A stretch of 64,000 bases of DNA. Origin: Dietzia massiliensis (GTDB taxonomy: Bacteria > Actinomycetota > Actinomycetes > Mycobacteriales > Mycobacteriaceae). Position numbers and translations under genes: made by a program. Shown here one piece after another: positions 42,473 to 51,832 of this stretch. Below the pieces are notes generated by a model that was given only the letters and a program-made list of their open reading frames with translations, made no database searches and was not told where the DNA came from. Positions within the stretch are counted from its first letter, which is position 1, and each line of letters begins with the position of its first letter. Where the stretch lies: NCBI RefSeq assembly GCF_018390595.1, contig NZ_JAHBAV010000008.1, forward strand, positions 16,884 through 80,883, read 5' to 3'.

Positions 42473-43984
42473 TCAGCTACCCCCTGACCCCGCCGACCCG
42501 GCGCCGACCGAGCGGAGCGACCCGGAGGAACCGGACGAGCCGGCGGAACCCGTCGCGCCCGAAGAGCCGGTCAAGCCGGCCGAGCCGGTCGAGCTGGTCG
42601 AGCTGGTCGACCCCAGCGAACCCAGTGGGCCGTTCTCGCGGTCGGCCACTCCCCCGGTCGTGGCGCGCGAATTGGGAACGGCGGGCGCGAGGCCGGAGAG
42701 GATGTGCTGCAGGCCCGGAAGCATCTGTGGGACGAAGGCCGGCCAGTTGTGGATACCGGCGTCCATGTAGACGACCTCGAGATCGACGTCCGGGACCCCG
42801 CCCAGTGCGGCCTCGAGTGCGAGGGTGCTCTCGAATGACCCCTTCTCGAGGACGTGCCCGTCCAGCAGCACGAGTTCGTTGCTCCCGAAGTACCCCAGCT
42901 CGGTCGAGCCGACGAGCCCGGTGGCAGCGCTGAGGAACACGGACTGTCCGGCCAGCCCGCTCGGGTCGGCGACCGTGTCGTGGTCCTCCCACGCCTGCGA
43001 TCCACGTGGTCCCCACATGTTGGTCACCTCACCGTGGCGGGCGGCCACGGTCAGACGGGCGTACTGGTACCCGAGCTCGTCCAGTGTCGAATAGGCACCC
43101 GACACTCCCCCGGCCCCGCTGAACATCTCCGGAGTGGAGTTGGCCAGGTGGAGCGCCGACGCCGCCCCCATCGAGACGCCCAACACGCCCCAGTCCCCGT
43201 TGTGCGCGAGCCCGTCGGCGGCGCCTTCGAGACCCTGCTCGAGCAGCGGCGGCAGCTCCTCGGTCAGGAACGTCTCCCAGCTGTTGGGGCCGAGGACCGG
43301 ATCGTCGGTCCGCCAGTCGGACCACATCGATGACGGAGCGCCGGTCGGCGCGATCACGTTGACGTCGAGGTCGCGCACGGCCGGATCGCCCCAGCCCATG
43401 CCACCGCTCCAGCCCGAGGGGGACTCGCTGCCCACACCGTCGAGGAAGTAGACGTTGGGGGCGTCGACGCCCGCGGGAGCGCGGTAGACCTCCACCCGCA
43501 CGACCCGCTGCATCGTCGCCGACGTGACCGTCCAGACCTCGGCGCGCCCGTCGACCTCGTGTGGGGACGCGGGGAAGAGCGGATCTATGCTCCGCACCTC
43601 GGACCGGGTGATCGACTTGTCGCGGACCGCTATCGGCTGCCCGGGCGGCAGCGAGCTGCCGGGCCGAGCGAAATCCCCGGACCCGGCGTCCGCGAGTGAT
43701 CCGAGGACGCCCGTCAACGGGATCGGCGCGCCGAGATGGGTCGAGGCGGCAATACTCAGCGACGGTACCCCGAACAGGCTCCCGGGCACGACGCTCGGCG
43801 CCAGGGACGCAGGGTCGACGGACCCCGGCCCGATCGATCCGGCGTCGGGGCTCTGCGCGGCGGCCGGCACGGCCCCGCCGGCGATCAGAGCCACCGCGGC
43901 TGCCGACGCGGCGAGGGCGCGCAATCCGCGGGCGGCCCCGGCTCGCACTTCCTTCCGCTGGTGGATATCCACTCGTACGGTCAT
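42473..43984 (-). CDS. Mycolyltransferase (antigen 85 / corynemycolyl transferase family)
   Basis: 503 aa secreted esterase. The signal peptide is ALAASAAAVALIAGGAVP with AAAQS cleavage. The alpha/beta-hydrolase core follows the antigen 85 plan: VYFLDGVGS, MWSDWRTDDPVLGPNSWETF, LTEELPPLLEQGL, nucleophile elbow GVSMGAASALHLA, and the catalytic His region MDAGIHNWPAFVPQML. It transfers mycolic acids to trehalose or arabinogalactan in the outer membrane. The last ~55 residues are Ser/Gly/Thr repeats (TSSTSSTGSAGLTGSSG) and may be a wall-spanning tail. A ~55-residue linker follows the signal peptide. It is placed between rpsQ and rplN, with a terminator before it and its own promoter. Confidence 0.93.
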   Translation of the reverse strand: MTVRVDIHQRKEVRAGAARGLRALAASAAAVALIAGGAVPAAAQSPDAGSIGPGSVDPASLAPSVVPGSLFGVPSLSIAASTHLGAPIPLTGVLGSLADAGSGDFARPGSSLPPGQPIAVRDKSITRSEVRSIDPLFPASPHEVDGRAEVWTVTSATMQRVVRVEVYRAPAGVDAPNVYFLDGVGSESPSGWSGGMGWGDPAVRDLDVNVIAPTGAPSSMWSDWRTDDPVLGPNSWETFLTEELPPLLEQGLEGAADGLAHNGDWGVLGVSMGAASALHLANSTPEMFSGAGGVSGAYSTLDELGYQYARLTVAARHGEVTNMWGPRGSQAWEDHDTVADPSGLAGQSVFLSAATGLVGSTELGYFGSNELVLLDGHVLEKGSFESTLALEAALGGVPDVDLEVVYMDAGIHNWPAFVPQMLPGLQHILSGLAPAVPNSRATTGGVADRENGPLGSLGSTSSTSSTGSAGLTGSSGATGSAGSSGSSGSLRSVGAGSAGSGGS

Positions 43985-44055
43985 GTGGCGTCCTGTCCTG
44001 GCTGGGCGATGTCGCTGTCGTGTGTGAGGCTCCGGTCCGTACCCGGGCCGATGAC

Positions 44056-44085
44056 ACAGTACGTTCCCCGTCGTATCAGCGTCTA
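44056..44085 (-). promoter_or_regulatory. Probable mycolyltransferase promoter (TAGACG-18-TACTGT)
   Basis: Minus strand -35 TAGACG (44085-44080), 18-bp spacer, -10 TACTGT (44061-44056), 72 bases before the ATG. It lies just after the rpsQ terminator. Confidence 0.6.
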
Positions 44086-44104
44086 CTCATGTGACAAATG
44101 CGAA

Positions 44105-44137
44105 CAACCCGCCCCCGGGAATCCCAGGGGCGGGTTG
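44105..44137 (-). terminator. Terminator of the S10 operon after rpsQ
   Basis: Perfect 11-bp arms CAACCCGCCCC/GGGGCGGGTTG with a further GGGAATCCC stem in the loop. It starts 22 bases after the rpsQ stop and would end the rpsJ-rpsQ transcript before the mycolyltransferase gene. Confidence 0.9.
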
Positions 44138-44158
44138 CTCGTGTGGAGCGGGGCGGAC

Positions 44159-44455
44159 CTACTTGGCGCGCTCCAGGACCTCCACGAGGCGGTACCGCTT
44201 CGAGGCGGACAGCGGGCGGGTCTCCATGATCCGCACGCGGTCGCCGACACCGGCGGTGTTGGTCTCGTCGTGCGCCTTGACGCGCTCCGTACGACGCATG
44301 ATCTTGCCGTACAGCGGGTGCTTCACGCGGTCCTCGAGCTCGACGACGATGGTCTTCTCCATCTTGTCGGACACGACGTACCCGATCCGCACCTTGCGGC
44401 TGTTGCGCTCGGTGTTCTCGTTGGACTCAGTCACAACTGCTTCCTTGTCACTCAC
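44159..44455 (-). CDS. rpsQ: 30S ribosomal protein S17
   Basis: 98 aa. A ~20-residue polar N-terminal extension precedes the OB fold: [63 protein letters not shown] at 44455 overlaps the rpmC stop. Confidence 0.97.
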   Translation of the reverse strand: MSDKEAVVTESNENTERNSRKVRIGYVVSDKMEKTIVVELEDRVKHPLYGKIMRRTERVKAHDETNTAGVGDRVRIMETRPLSASKRYRLVEVLERAK

Positions 44456-44682
44456 TTGGCATCACCCGGCGCCGCCGACAGCCCGAGCTCGCGCTCGCGC
44501 ATGACGGTGTAGATGCGAGCGATGTCGTGACGGACGACACGCAGGCGACGGTTGTTGGTCAGCTGACCGGTGGCCATCTGGAAGCGCAGGTTGAACAGCT
44601 CTTCCTTGGCCTCACGCAGACGCGCGGTCAGCGCTTCCGCGTCGAGCTCGCGCAGCTCGGGGGCGGTGGTTCCACTAGCCAT
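44452..44682 (-). CDS. rpmC: 50S ribosomal protein L29
   Basis: 76 aa, two helices: [53 protein letters not shown]. Its ATG shares one base with the rplP stop. Confidence 0.97.
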   Translation of the reverse strand: MASGTTAPELRELDAEALTARLREAKEELFNLRFQMATGQLTNNRRLRVVRHDIARIYTVMRERELGLSAAPGDAK

Positions 44683-45098
44683 CAGAACTGCTCCTCCCGG
44701 GTCACGATGCGGGTCTTACAGGGGAGCTTGTGCTGCGCGCGGCGAAGCGCCTCGCGAGCGGTCTCCTCGTTCGGGTACGACATCTCGAAGAGGATGCGTC
44801 CCGGCTTGACGTTGGCGACCCACCACTCGACCGACCCCTTACCGGAACCCATGCGGACCTCGGCGGGCTTCTTGGTCAGCGGACGGTCCGGGTAGATGTT
44901 GATCCAGACCTTGCCACCACGCTTGATATGGCGGTTGATGGCGATACGAGCGGACTCGATCTGACGGTTGGTGACGTACGCCGGCTCGAGGGCCTGGATG
45001 CCGTAGTCACCGAACGTCACCTTGGTGCCGCCCTTGGCCGCACCGCTGCGGCCGGGGTGGTGCTGCTTGCGGTGCTTGACGCGCTTCGGGATCAGCAC
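44682..45098 (-). CDS. rplP: 50S ribosomal protein L16
   Basis: 138 aa: [80 protein letters not shown]. Helps form the A-site tRNA pocket. Confidence 0.98.
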   Translation of the reverse strand: MLIPKRVKHRKQHHPGRSGAAKGGTKVTFGDYGIQALEPAYVTNRQIESARIAINRHIKRGGKVWINIYPDRPLTKKPAEVRMGSGKGSVEWWVANVKPGRILFEMSYPNEETAREALRRAQHKLPCKTRIVTREEQF

Positions 45099-45100
45099 GG

Positions 45101-45919
45101 TCAGGCCTCCTTGTTTTCTGCGGGCGCCTCGGCCGGGGCAGCCGAGCCGGCGCGGCCGGTCTCGGTGCTGGTGGCCGTGGTGCCCTGGGCGCCGGAGCGA
45201 CGGGGCCGGCCGGCACCACGCTCGCGGCGCGGGCCACGGTCAGCGCCACCGCGGTTGCTGGACTGGGCGTACTGGTCGGACTCGCGGCGACCGCCCACGA
45301 CGTCGCCCTTGTAGATCCACACCTTGACGCCGATGCGACCGAAGGTCGTCTTGGCCTCGTACGTGCCGTAGTCGATCTCGGCACGGAGGGTGTGGAGCGG
45401 GACGCGACCCTCGTGGTAGCGCTCCGAACGGGACATCTCGGCACCGCCGAGACGACCCGAGCAGACCACCTTGATGCCCTTGACCTGCGGCTGGCGCATG
45501 GCGGACTGGATGCCCTTGCGCATCGCGCGGCGGAAGGCCACGCGGTTGGACAGCTGCTCGGCGATGCCCTGGGCAACGAGCTGGGCGTCGGCCTCGGTGT
45601 TCTTGATCTCGAGGATGTTGAGGTGGACCTGCTTGCCGGTGAGCTTCTCGAGCTCGCCGCGCAGGCGGTCGGCCTCGGCGCCACGACGACCGATCACGAT
45701 GCCGGGACGGGCGGTGTGGATGTCCACGTGGACCCGGTCACGGGTACGCGAGATGTCCACGCCCGAGATGCCGGCACGCTCCATGCCCTTCGACAGGAGC
45801 TGGCGGATCTTGATGTCCTCGGACACGTAGTCGGCGTACTGCTTGTCGGCGAACCACTTGGACGTCCAGTCCGAGGTGATGCCCAGACGGAAGCCGTGCG
45901 GATGGATCTTCTGTCCCAT
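45101..45919 (-). CDS. rpsC: 30S ribosomal protein S3
   Basis: 272 aa. [20 protein letters not shown], the KH domain ([20 protein letters not shown]) and the C-terminal domain ([20 protein letters not shown]) are normal. A ~55-residue Arg/Gly then Ala/Thr/Glu tail is lineage-specific. Adjacent to rplV without spacer. Confidence 0.97.
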   Translation of the reverse strand: MGQKIHPHGFRLGITSDWTSKWFADKQYADYVSEDIKIRQLLSKGMERAGISGVDISRTRDRVHVDIHTARPGIVIGRRGAEADRLRGELEKLTGKQVHLNILEIKNTEADAQLVAQGIAEQLSNRVAFRRAMRKGIQSAMRQPQVKGIKVVCSGRLGGAEMSRSERYHEGRVPLHTLRAEIDYGTYEAKTTFGRIGVKVWIYKGDVVGGRRESDQYAQSSNRGGADRGPRRERGAGRPRRSGAQGTTATSTETGRAGSAAPAEAPAENKEA

Positions 45920-46348
45920 TTAGCGGGCACCTCCCTGGTTACGACGTCCCCGGCCGGACCCGGCCTTCTCGGGCACGCTGGTCACCTCGACGGTGATGTG
46001 GCTCGTGCGCTTCCGCACGCGGAAGGCCCGGCCCTGGGCGCGCGGACGGAACCGCTTCAGGGTCGGCCCCTCGTCGGCGTACGCCGTGGTGACGACCAGG
46101 GTCCGGGGATCCAGATCCAGGTTGTTCTCGGCGTTCGCGATAGCCGACGCCAGGACCTTGGCGACCGGCTCGCTGGCGGCCTGCGGGGCGAACCGCAGGA
46201 TGTCCAGCGCGTCAGAGGCGTCCTTGCCCCGGACCAGGTCGATCACGCGACGCGCCTTCATGGGCGTCACGCGGACGAACTTAGCGGTGGCGCGGGCGGT
46301 GAGCTTCTGCTCGGCCTGCGCTTCGTTCTTCTGGGTGTCAGTGCTCAT
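45920..46348 (-). CDS. rplV: 50S ribosomal protein L22
   Basis: 142 aa: [40 protein letters not shown], and the exit-tunnel hairpin [20 protein letters not shown]. The start overlaps the rpsS stop by 4 bp. Confidence 0.98.
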   Translation of the reverse strand: MSTDTQKNEAQAEQKLTARATAKFVRVTPMKARRVIDLVRGKDASDALDILRFAPQAASEPVAKVLASAIANAENNLDLDPRTLVVTTAYADEGPTLKRFRPRAQGRAFRVRKRTSHITVEVTSVPEKAGSGRGRRNQGGAR

Positions 46349-46626
46349 CGACGCTTACTCTTCCGATCGTCCTTGATGTGCCCCTTGAACGTGCGCGTCG
46401 GCGCGAACTCGCCGAGCTTGTGACCCACCATCGAGTCGGACACGAACACGGGCACATGCTTGCGGCCGTCGTGGACGGCGAACGTGTGGCCGATGAAATC
46501 GGGCAGGATCGTCGAGCGACGCGACCAGGTCTTGATGACCTGATGAGTGCCCTTGTCGTTCTGCACGTCCACCTTCGCGAGGAGGTGTTCGTCGACGAAC
46601 GGACCCTTCTTGAGACTACGAGGCAT
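46345..46626 (-). CDS. rpsS: 30S ribosomal protein S19
   Basis: 93 aa: [60 protein letters not shown]. 14 bp after rplB. Confidence 0.98.
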   Translation of the reverse strand: MPRSLKKGPFVDEHLLAKVDVQNDKGTHQVIKTWSRRSTILPDFIGHTFAVHDGRKHVPVFVSDSMVGHKLGEFAPTRTFKGHIKDDRKSKRR

Positions 46627-46640
46627 CCTAGTTTCCCTCC

Positions 46641-47477
46641 TTAGCGCTTCTTACCGGTGCGACGGCGACGGACGATGAGGCTGTCGCTCGCCTTGTTGGG
46701 CTTGCGGGTCCGGCCCTCGGGCTGGCCCCACGGGCTGACGGGGTGACGTCCACCGGACGTCTTGCCCTCGCCACCACCGTGCGGGTGGTCGATGGGGTTC
46801 ATGACCACACCACGGACGGTCGGGCGGACGCCCTTCCACCGCATGCGGCCGGCCTTACCCCAGTTTATGTTGGCCTGCTCTGCGTTGCCGACCTCGCCGA
46901 TCGTGGCGCGGCAGCGCACGTCGACGCGGCGGATCTCACCGGACGGCATACGCAGGGACGCGTAGGTGCCCTCCTTGCCGAGCAGCTGGATACCGGCGCC
47001 GGCCGCGCGGGCCATCTTGGCACCGCCGCCCGGGCGCAGCTCCACCGCGTGCACGACCGTGCCGGCGGGGATGTTGCGGAGCGGCAGGTTGTTGCCGGTC
47101 TTGATGTCGGCGCCTGCGCCCGACTCGACCTTCATGCCCTGTTTGAGGTTGCGGGGGGCGAGGATGTAGCGCTTCTCGCCGTCCGCGTAGTGCAGCAGCG
47201 CGATGTTCGCGGTGCGGTTCGGGTCGTACTCGATGTGCGCCACGGTGGCGAGCACGCCGTCCTTGTCGTTCCGACGGAAGTCGATGACGCGGTACTGGCG
47301 CTTGTGTCCACCGCCCTTGTGACGGGTGGTGATGCGGCCGTGGCCGTTGCGGCCGCCGGTCTTGCTCAGCGGGCGCAGCAGCGACTTCTCGGGCGTCGAG
47401 CGGGTGATCTCGGCGAAGTCCGAGACGCTCGAGCCGCGACGACCGGGGGTCGTGGGCTTGTACTTGCGGATAGCCAT
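46641..47477 (-). CDS. rplB: 50S ribosomal protein L2
   Basis: 278 aa: [40 protein letters not shown], the peptidyl-transferase-near loop [20 protein letters not shown] and basic tail [12 protein letters not shown]. 31 bp after rplW. Confidence 0.98.
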   Translation of the reverse strand: MAIRKYKPTTPGRRGSSVSDFAEITRSTPEKSLLRPLSKTGGRNGHGRITTRHKGGGHKRQYRVIDFRRNDKDGVLATVAHIEYDPNRTANIALLHYADGEKRYILAPRNLKQGMKVESGAGADIKTGNNLPLRNIPAGTVVHAVELRPGGGAKMARAAGAGIQLLGKEGTYASLRMPSGEIRRVDVRCRATIGEVGNAEQANINWGKAGRMRWKGVRPTVRGVVMNPIDHPHGGGEGKTSGGRHPVSPWGQPEGRTRKPNKASDSLIVRRRRTGKKR

Positions 47478-47508
47478 GAGGTTCTCTCGTCCTTAACTCT
47501 TCCCGCCG

Positions 47509-47811
47509 TCAGGCGGTCAGACCCGGGATCTCGATGGGCTTGCTGTCGGCCGCGAGGGTCACGATGGCGCGCTTGGTGCTCTTGCGCTGTCCGTACCCGG
47601 TGCGGGTGCGCTTGCGCTTGCCCTGACGGTTAGCGGTGTTCACGGACTCCACCGTGACGCCGAAGATCTCCTGGATGGCGATCTTGATCTGCGTCTTGTT
47701 GGCGTCCGGTGCCACCAGGAACGTGTACACGCCCTGCTCGAGCAGGCCGTAGGCCTTCTCGGAGACGACCGGGGCGAGGATCACGTCCCGGGGATCGGCG
47801 ACGGTGCTCAC
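47509..47811 (-). CDS. rplW: 50S ribosomal protein L23
   Basis: 100 aa: [60 protein letters not shown]. Docking site for trigger factor and SRP at the tunnel exit. GTG at 47811 overlaps the rplD stop; upstream in-frame sequence lies within rplD and is ignored. Confidence 0.97.
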   Translation of the reverse strand: MSTVADPRDVILAPVVSEKAYGLLEQGVYTFLVAPDANKTQIKIAIQEIFGVTVESVNTANRQGKRKRTRTGYGQRKSTKRAIVTLAADSKPIEIPGLTA

Positions 47812-48497
47812 TTGTCGGCCTCCTTCGCAGCCTTGCCGGCGAGCGAACGGCTCGCCTGCGTGACGAACGCGTCCAGAGCCTCGACCGAGAACACGACGTC
47901 GTCGGCGTTCAGGACGTCGTAGGTGTTGAGCTGATCCGGAGCGATCGGGTGGACATGATCGAGGTTGGCGGCGGAGCGCCATGCGGCGAGGTCCTCACGA
48001 CCGACCACGATCAGGAACTTCTTCCGGTCGGACAGGGTGCCGAGGAAGTCACGGACACCGGAGGTCGACGGCTTCTGGCCCTCGACGAACTCGGTGACCA
48101 CGTGGATGCGCTCGCTGGCGGCCCGGTCGGACAGGGCGCCACGGAGAGCGGCGGCCTTCATCTTCTTGGGGGTGCGCTGCGAGTAGTCACGCGGCTTGGG
48201 GCCGTGGACCGTACCGCCGCCGGTGTAGGCGGGAGCGCGGGTCGAGCCCTGACGGGCGCGGCCGGTGCCCTTCTGGCGGAACGGCTTACGACCGCCGCCG
48301 CTGACCTCGCCGCGGGTCTTGGTCGAGTGGGTGCCCTGCCGCGCCGCGGCGAGCTGCGCCACTACGACCTGGTGCATCAGGGGCAGGTTGGGCTCGACGC
48401 CGAAGATCTCGGCGGGGAGCTCGACCGATCCGTCGGTCGAGCCGGCCGGGGTACGGACATCCAGCTTGAGGTTCACGGTGTTCTCCGTCGTGGTCAT
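47808..48497 (-). CDS. rplD: 50S ribosomal protein L4
   Basis: 229 aa: [20 protein letters not shown], the tunnel loop [40 protein letters not shown], and the C-terminal fold. In many bacteria L4 represses its own S10 operon. Overlaps the rplC stop by 4 bp. Confidence 0.98.
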   Translation of the reverse strand: MTTTENTVNLKLDVRTPAGSTDGSVELPAEIFGVEPNLPLMHQVVVAQLAAARQGTHSTKTRGEVSGGGRKPFRQKGTGRARQGSTRAPAYTGGGTVHGPKPRDYSQRTPKKMKAAALRGALSDRAASERIHVVTEFVEGQKPSTSGVRDFLGTLSDRKKFLIVVGREDLAAWRSAANLDHVHPIAPDQLNTYDVLNADDVVFSVEALDAFVTQASRSLAGKAAKEADK

Positions 48498-49159
48498 GCG
48501 CGCGCACCGCCCTTCACAGCGGAACGGACCATCACGAGGCCGCCGTTGCGACCCGGGATGGCTCCCTTGATGAGGAGGACGCCGGCCTCGGCGTCGACCT
48601 TGTGGACCTTGAGGTTCATGGTGGTCACACGCTCGTTGCCCATGCGGCCGGCCATGGCCTTGCCCTTGAAGACGCGGCCGGGCGTCGAGGCGCCGCCGAT
48701 GGAACCCGGCTTACGGTGCACGGCCTGGGTACCGTGCGAGGCACCCTGGCCGGCGAAGCCGTGGCGCTTCATGGTGCCGGCGAAACCTTTGCCCTTCGAC
48801 GTGCCGGTGACGTCGACGAAGGCGCCGTCCTCGAACACGTCGGCGCCGATCTCCTGACCGATCTCGAAGCCGGCGGCCTGCTCGGCGTTGTCGAGGCGGA
48901 TCTCGGCGATGTGGCGGCGCGGGGTGACCCCGGCCTTCTCGAACTGACCCGCGACCGGCTTGGTGACCTTGCGGGGGTCGACCGCGCCGAACGCGATCTG
49001 GACGGCGTTGTAGCCGTCGTTCTCTTCGGTACGAATCCCGGTCACGACGCACGGCCCGGCCTTCACGACGGTCACCGGGACCACCCGGTTGTTCTCGTCG
49101 AAGACCTGGGTCATGCCGAGCTTGGCGCCCAGGATGCCCTTGATCTCGGTGTTACTCAT
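48494..49159 (-). CDS. rplC: 50S ribosomal protein L3
   Basis: 221 aa: [40 protein letters not shown], the W-finger-equivalent loop [40 protein letters not shown]. 52 bp after rpsJ. Confidence 0.98.
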   Translation of the reverse strand: MSNTEIKGILGAKLGMTQVFDENNRVVPVTVVKAGPCVVTGIRTEENDGYNAVQIAFGAVDPRKVTKPVAGQFEKAGVTPRRHIAEIRLDNAEQAAGFEIGQEIGADVFEDGAFVDVTGTSKGKGFAGTMKRHGFAGQGASHGTQAVHRKPGSIGGASTPGRVFKGKAMAGRMGNERVTTMNLKVHKVDAEAGVLLIKGAIPGRNGGLVMVRSAVKGGARA

Positions 49160-49211
49160 CTGTTCACTGTCTCCGCTGCACGTTGCTTGCTGACCGCTAC
49201 GCGGTCGGAGG

Positions 49212-49517
49212 TCACTGGATGTTGACGTCGACGCTGGCAGGCAGGTCGATGCGCATGAGCGCGTCCACGGTCTTCGGCGTGGGGTCGAGAATGTCGATCA
49301 GCCGCTTGTGGGTACGCATCTCGAAGTGCTCACGCGAATCCTTGTACTTGTGCGGCGAGCGGATGACGCAGTAGACGTTCTTCTCGGTGGGCAGCGGCAC
49401 CGGGCCGACGACACGAGCACCCGTACGGGTCACCGTCTCGACGATCTTGCGCGCCGAGGCGTCGATGGCCTCGTGGTCATAGGCCTTGAGCCGGATGCGG
49501 ATCTTTTGTCCCGCCAC
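49212..49517 (-). CDS. rpsJ: 30S ribosomal protein S10 (NusE)
   Basis: 101 aa: [60 protein letters not shown]. Besides its ribosome role it links to NusB and NusG in antitermination. GTG at 49517 follows AGAGGA. First gene of the S10 operon. Confidence 0.98.
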   Translation of the reverse strand: MAGQKIRIRLKAYDHEAIDASARKIVETVTRTGARVVGPVPLPTEKNVYCVIRSPHKYKDSREHFEMRTHKRLIDILDPTPKTVDALMRIDLPASVDVNIQ

Positions 49518-49596
49518 TTCGTCCTCTTCTCCTCCCGCCCATGAAGGCGGCTGTCGTGAGCGCCCTCGCCGCGCGGGGACACTGCTGTGTTCGCTT

Positions 49597-49624
49597 GTCA
49601 TACGTGACACCGTCAGACCGTCGA
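49597..49624 (-). promoter_or_regulatory. Possible S10 operon promoter (TCGACG-16-TATGAC)
   Basis: Minus strand -35 TCGACG (49624-49619), 16-bp spacer, -10 TATGAC (49602-49597), about 75 bases before rpsJ. Weaker than the other ribosomal promoters here. Confidence 0.5.
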
Positions 49625-49818
49625 TAACCCGGTCTCGTGCATCGGTGCCCGTCGTGGAGGGCTCCCCCGTGCACGCACATGACACGACTACGAGACCTCC
49701 AGAGGACGGGATGCCGCACACTCGCGCGAGGCGAGGATGACGGCGGACCGATCCGCTGCCGCTGTTGACGTGTCACGACGCGTCCACGCGGTCGGGCGTG
49801 TCGCCCTCCCGCTTTTCC

Positions 49819-49840
49819 GGCGGGTGATCGCTCACCCGCC
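49819..49840. other. 9-bp stem hairpin with TCGC tetraloop in the rpsJ upstream region
   Basis: Perfect arms GGCGGGTGA/TCACCCGCC around TCGC. It is about 300 bases upstream of rpsJ and 240 bases before the plus-strand gene, so it ends no known gene. It may be part of a longer S10 leader or a terminator of an unseen short transcript. Confidence 0.5.
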
Positions 49841-49944
49841 CTTGTCGTGCTCGCCCGACCAACCCGGCACCACGAACCGATCCGTGAGGACCCATCCGCA
49901 GACGCCGCCTTGTCCGGGCAACTTGACCAGTATGCAGTACATCG

Positions 49945-49976
49945 TCGCCGGGGGCAAAATCGGCGCGCCCCGGCGA
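49945..49976. other. Hairpin with the same 9-bp stem as the one after rplE
   Basis: Arms TCGCCGGGG (49945-49953) and CCCCGGCGA (49968-49976), 14-base loop. The stem is identical to that at 41006-41038, with an unrelated loop. Confidence 0.6.
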
Positions 49977-50081
49977 TCCGACGCCCACGCCGTGTCGTCC
50001 CGGACGGCGCCACGGCGCGCGCCACGACTTGGGTACCGTCGGGGAGATCAGCGACCCCGTCCGCGCCTAGGAGAGCTGCCC

Positions 50082-50354
50082 GTGAACAGTCGACGTGAAC
50101 CCCGCGATCCTGTCGCCTATCGAAGGGACAGGCGGCAGGCGGTCCTCCGCCATCATCCCGACAAGGGAGGTGACCCCGACGCGCTCCTGCGCGCTCTCGA
50201 GGAGGTGGACAGGCGACACGGGGTCATCGGCACCGGTCGCGCCGATCACGGCGCCAGTGCCGAGCAGGTCGCCGCGGTCGCGGTGACGGCGTTCGCGGGG
50301 GTCGCCGCTGTCGGCCTGTCCGTGGCCATGAGCATCCTCGGCCGCCGTAGGTGA
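50082..50354 (+). CDS. Small membrane protein with a J-domain-like HPD motif
   Basis: 90 aa. Residues ~10-47 look like helix II, the HPD loop and helix III of a J domain: AYRRDRRQAVLRHHPDKGGD (HPD at 25-27), then PDALLRALEEVDRRHG. Helices I and IV are missing. One C-terminal transmembrane segment (~61-83, AVAVTAFAGVAAVGLSVAM) and a basic RRR end follow. GTG at 50082 has AGGAGAG ten bases upstream, and codon use matches a real gene. A J domain recruits Hsp70/DnaK and triggers its ATPase; HPDKGG is the form found in Tim14/Pam18. A DnaK-recruiting role at the membrane is inference. It is the only plus-strand gene inside the translation supercluster. Confidence 0.72.
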   Translation: MNSRREPRDPVAYRRDRRQAVLRHHPDKGGDPDALLRALEEVDRRHGVIGTGRADHGASAEQVAAVAVTAFAGVAAVGLSVAMSILGRRR

Positions 50355-50386
50355 TCGACGCCGCCCCACCGCCTCCCACGGAATGC

Positions 50387-50424
50387 GTGAAGGGCGCCCC
50401 ACCTCGCGGTGGGACGCCCTTCAC
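50387..50424. terminator. Bidirectional terminator between the J-motif gene and tuf
   Basis: Arms GTGAAGGGCG/CGCCCTTCAC (10 bp) plus an inner CCCACC/GGTGGG stem with a TCGC loop. It lies in the convergent gap and can stop both transcripts. Confidence 0.9.
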
Positions 50425-50465
50425 ATGTGGTGCGAGTTGATCACCCGCGCCGTGGGATCACTCGA

Positions 50466-51656
50466 TCACTTGATGATCTTGGTGACCTGGCCGGCGCCGA
50501 CGGTGCGGCCACCCTCACGGATGGCGAACCGCAGGCCCTCGTCCATGGCGACCGGCTGGATGAGCTCGACGCTCATCTCGGTGTTGTCGCCCGGCATGAC
50601 CATCTCGGTGCCCTCGGGGAGGGTCACGACGCCGGTCACGTCCGTGGTACGGAAGTAGAACTGCGGGCGGTAGTTGTTGAAGAACGGCGTGTGACGGCCG
50701 CCCTCGTCCTTGGACAGGATGTAGGCCTGACCCTCGAACGTGGTGTGCGGGGTGTAGGCGCCCGGCTTGATGACGACCTGGCCACGCTCGACGTCCTCGC
50801 GCTTGAGGCCACGGACCAGCAGACCGACGTTGTCGCCCGCCTCGCCGTAGTCGAGGAGCTTACGGAACATCTCGATGCCCGTGATGGTGGTCTTGGTCGC
50901 CTTGTCACGGATACCGATGAGCTCGACGTCCTCGTTGACGTTGATCTGGCCACGCTCGATACGACCGGTGACGACGGTGCCACGACCGGTGATCGTGAAG
51001 ACGTCCTCGACGGGCATGAGGAACGGCTTGTCGGTCTCACGCTCGGGATCGGGGATCGAGTCGTCGCAGGCCTGCATGAGGTCGCGAACGGCCTGGACCC
51101 ACTTCTCGTCACCCTCGAGCGCCTTCAGCGCCGAGATGTGCACGACGGGGGCGTCCTCGTCGAACTCCTGCGAGGCCAGCAGCTCGCGGACCTCCATCTC
51201 GACGAGCTCGAGGATCTCCTCGTCGTCGACCATGTCGCACTTGTTGAGAGCGACGAGGATGTAGGGAACGCCGACCTGACGGGCGAGCAGCACGTGCTCA
51301 CGGGTCTGGGGCATCGGGCCGTCGGTGGCCGCCACGACCAGGATCGCGCCGTCCATCTGGGCGGCACCGGTGATCATGTTCTTGATGTAGTCGGCGTGAC
51401 CGGGGGCGTCGACGTGCGCGTAGTGACGCTTCTCGGTCTGGTACTCGACGTGGGAGATGTTGATCGTGATACCACGAGCCTTCTCCTCCGGCGCCTTGTC
51501 GATCTCGTCGAACGCGAAGGCGTCGTTGAGCTCGGGGTAGGTGTCCGCCAGAACCTTGGTGATGGCCGCGGTGGTGGTGGTCTTACCGTGGTCGACGTGA
51601 CCGATGGTGCCGATGTTAACGTGCGGCTTCGTCCGCTCGAACTTCGCCTTCGCCAC
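50466..51656 (-). CDS. tuf: Elongation factor Tu
   Basis: 396 aa GTPase. G motifs: GHVDHGKTT, the switch region [37 protein letters not shown] and SALKALEGD. It delivers aminoacyl-tRNA to the ribosome. GTG at 51656 follows CAGGAGGA. It has its own promoter in the 176-bp gap after fusA. Confidence 0.98.
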   Translation of the reverse strand: MAKAKFERTKPHVNIGTIGHVDHGKTTTTAAITKVLADTYPELNDAFAFDEIDKAPEEKARGITINISHVEYQTEKRHYAHVDAPGHADYIKNMITGAAQMDGAILVVAATDGPMPQTREHVLLARQVGVPYILVALNKCDMVDDEEILELVEMEVRELLASQEFDEDAPVVHISALKALEGDEKWVQAVRDLMQACDDSIPDPERETDKPFLMPVEDVFTITGRGTVVTGRIERGQINVNEDVELIGIRDKATKTTITGIEMFRKLLDYGEAGDNVGLLVRGLKREDVERGQVVIKPGAYTPHTTFEGQAYILSKDEGGRHTPFFNNYRPQFYFRTTDVTGVVTLPEGTEMVMPGDNTEMSVELIQPVAMDEGLRFAIREGGRTVGAGQVTKIIK

Positions 51657-51721
51657 TTGTTGTCCTCCTGGACTGGTCTGTCCCCACCCGTCGAGGTGGG
51701 CACTGCATTGTGTGGGGTCTG

Positions 51722-51750
51722 ATCTTACTCATCGTGCCGTGAGGCACGAA
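51722..51750 (-). promoter_or_regulatory. tuf promoter (TTCGTG-17-TAAGAT)
   Basis: Minus strand -35 TTCGTG (51750-51745), 17-bp spacer, -10 TAAGAT (51727-51722), about 60-65 bases before tuf. A short CGTGCC-N4-GGCACG repeat lies in the -35/spacer region. It would allow high tuf expression separate from fusA. Confidence 0.65.
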
Positions 51751-51795
51751 CCGGCGGCCACCCGGAGGTTCGACCGTGCGCCGCCGGCATCGGCC

Positions 51796-51821
51796 CCGGT
51801 GCGCCTTCACAGACGCACCGG
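51796..51821 (-). terminator. Hairpin after fusA
   Basis: Arms CCGGTGCG/CGCACCGG (8 bp) with a 10-base loop, 11 bases after the fusA stop. Moderate stability; may attenuate read-through to tuf. Confidence 0.6.
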
Positions 51822-51832
51822 AGCCGTACCGG

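Larger units (their letters stand above)
49518..50081. other. 564-bp divergent gap between rpsJ and the J-motif gene
   Basis: Contains the rpsJ leader and promoter (49597-49624), a 9-bp-stem hairpin GGCGGGTGA-TCGC-TCACCCGCC (49819-49840), a second hairpin with TCGCCGGGG/CCCCGGCGA arms (49945-49976), and a TACCGT box near 50033 plus an AGGAGAG ribosome site for the plus-strand gene. Short open frames exist on both strands but none has a ribosome site or recognisable sequence. Confidence 0.6.

Noticed and set aside
49486..49740. Short plus-strand frame over the rpsJ promoter
   Set aside because: No ribosome site, overlaps rpsJ and its promoter, and the protein has no recognisable features.
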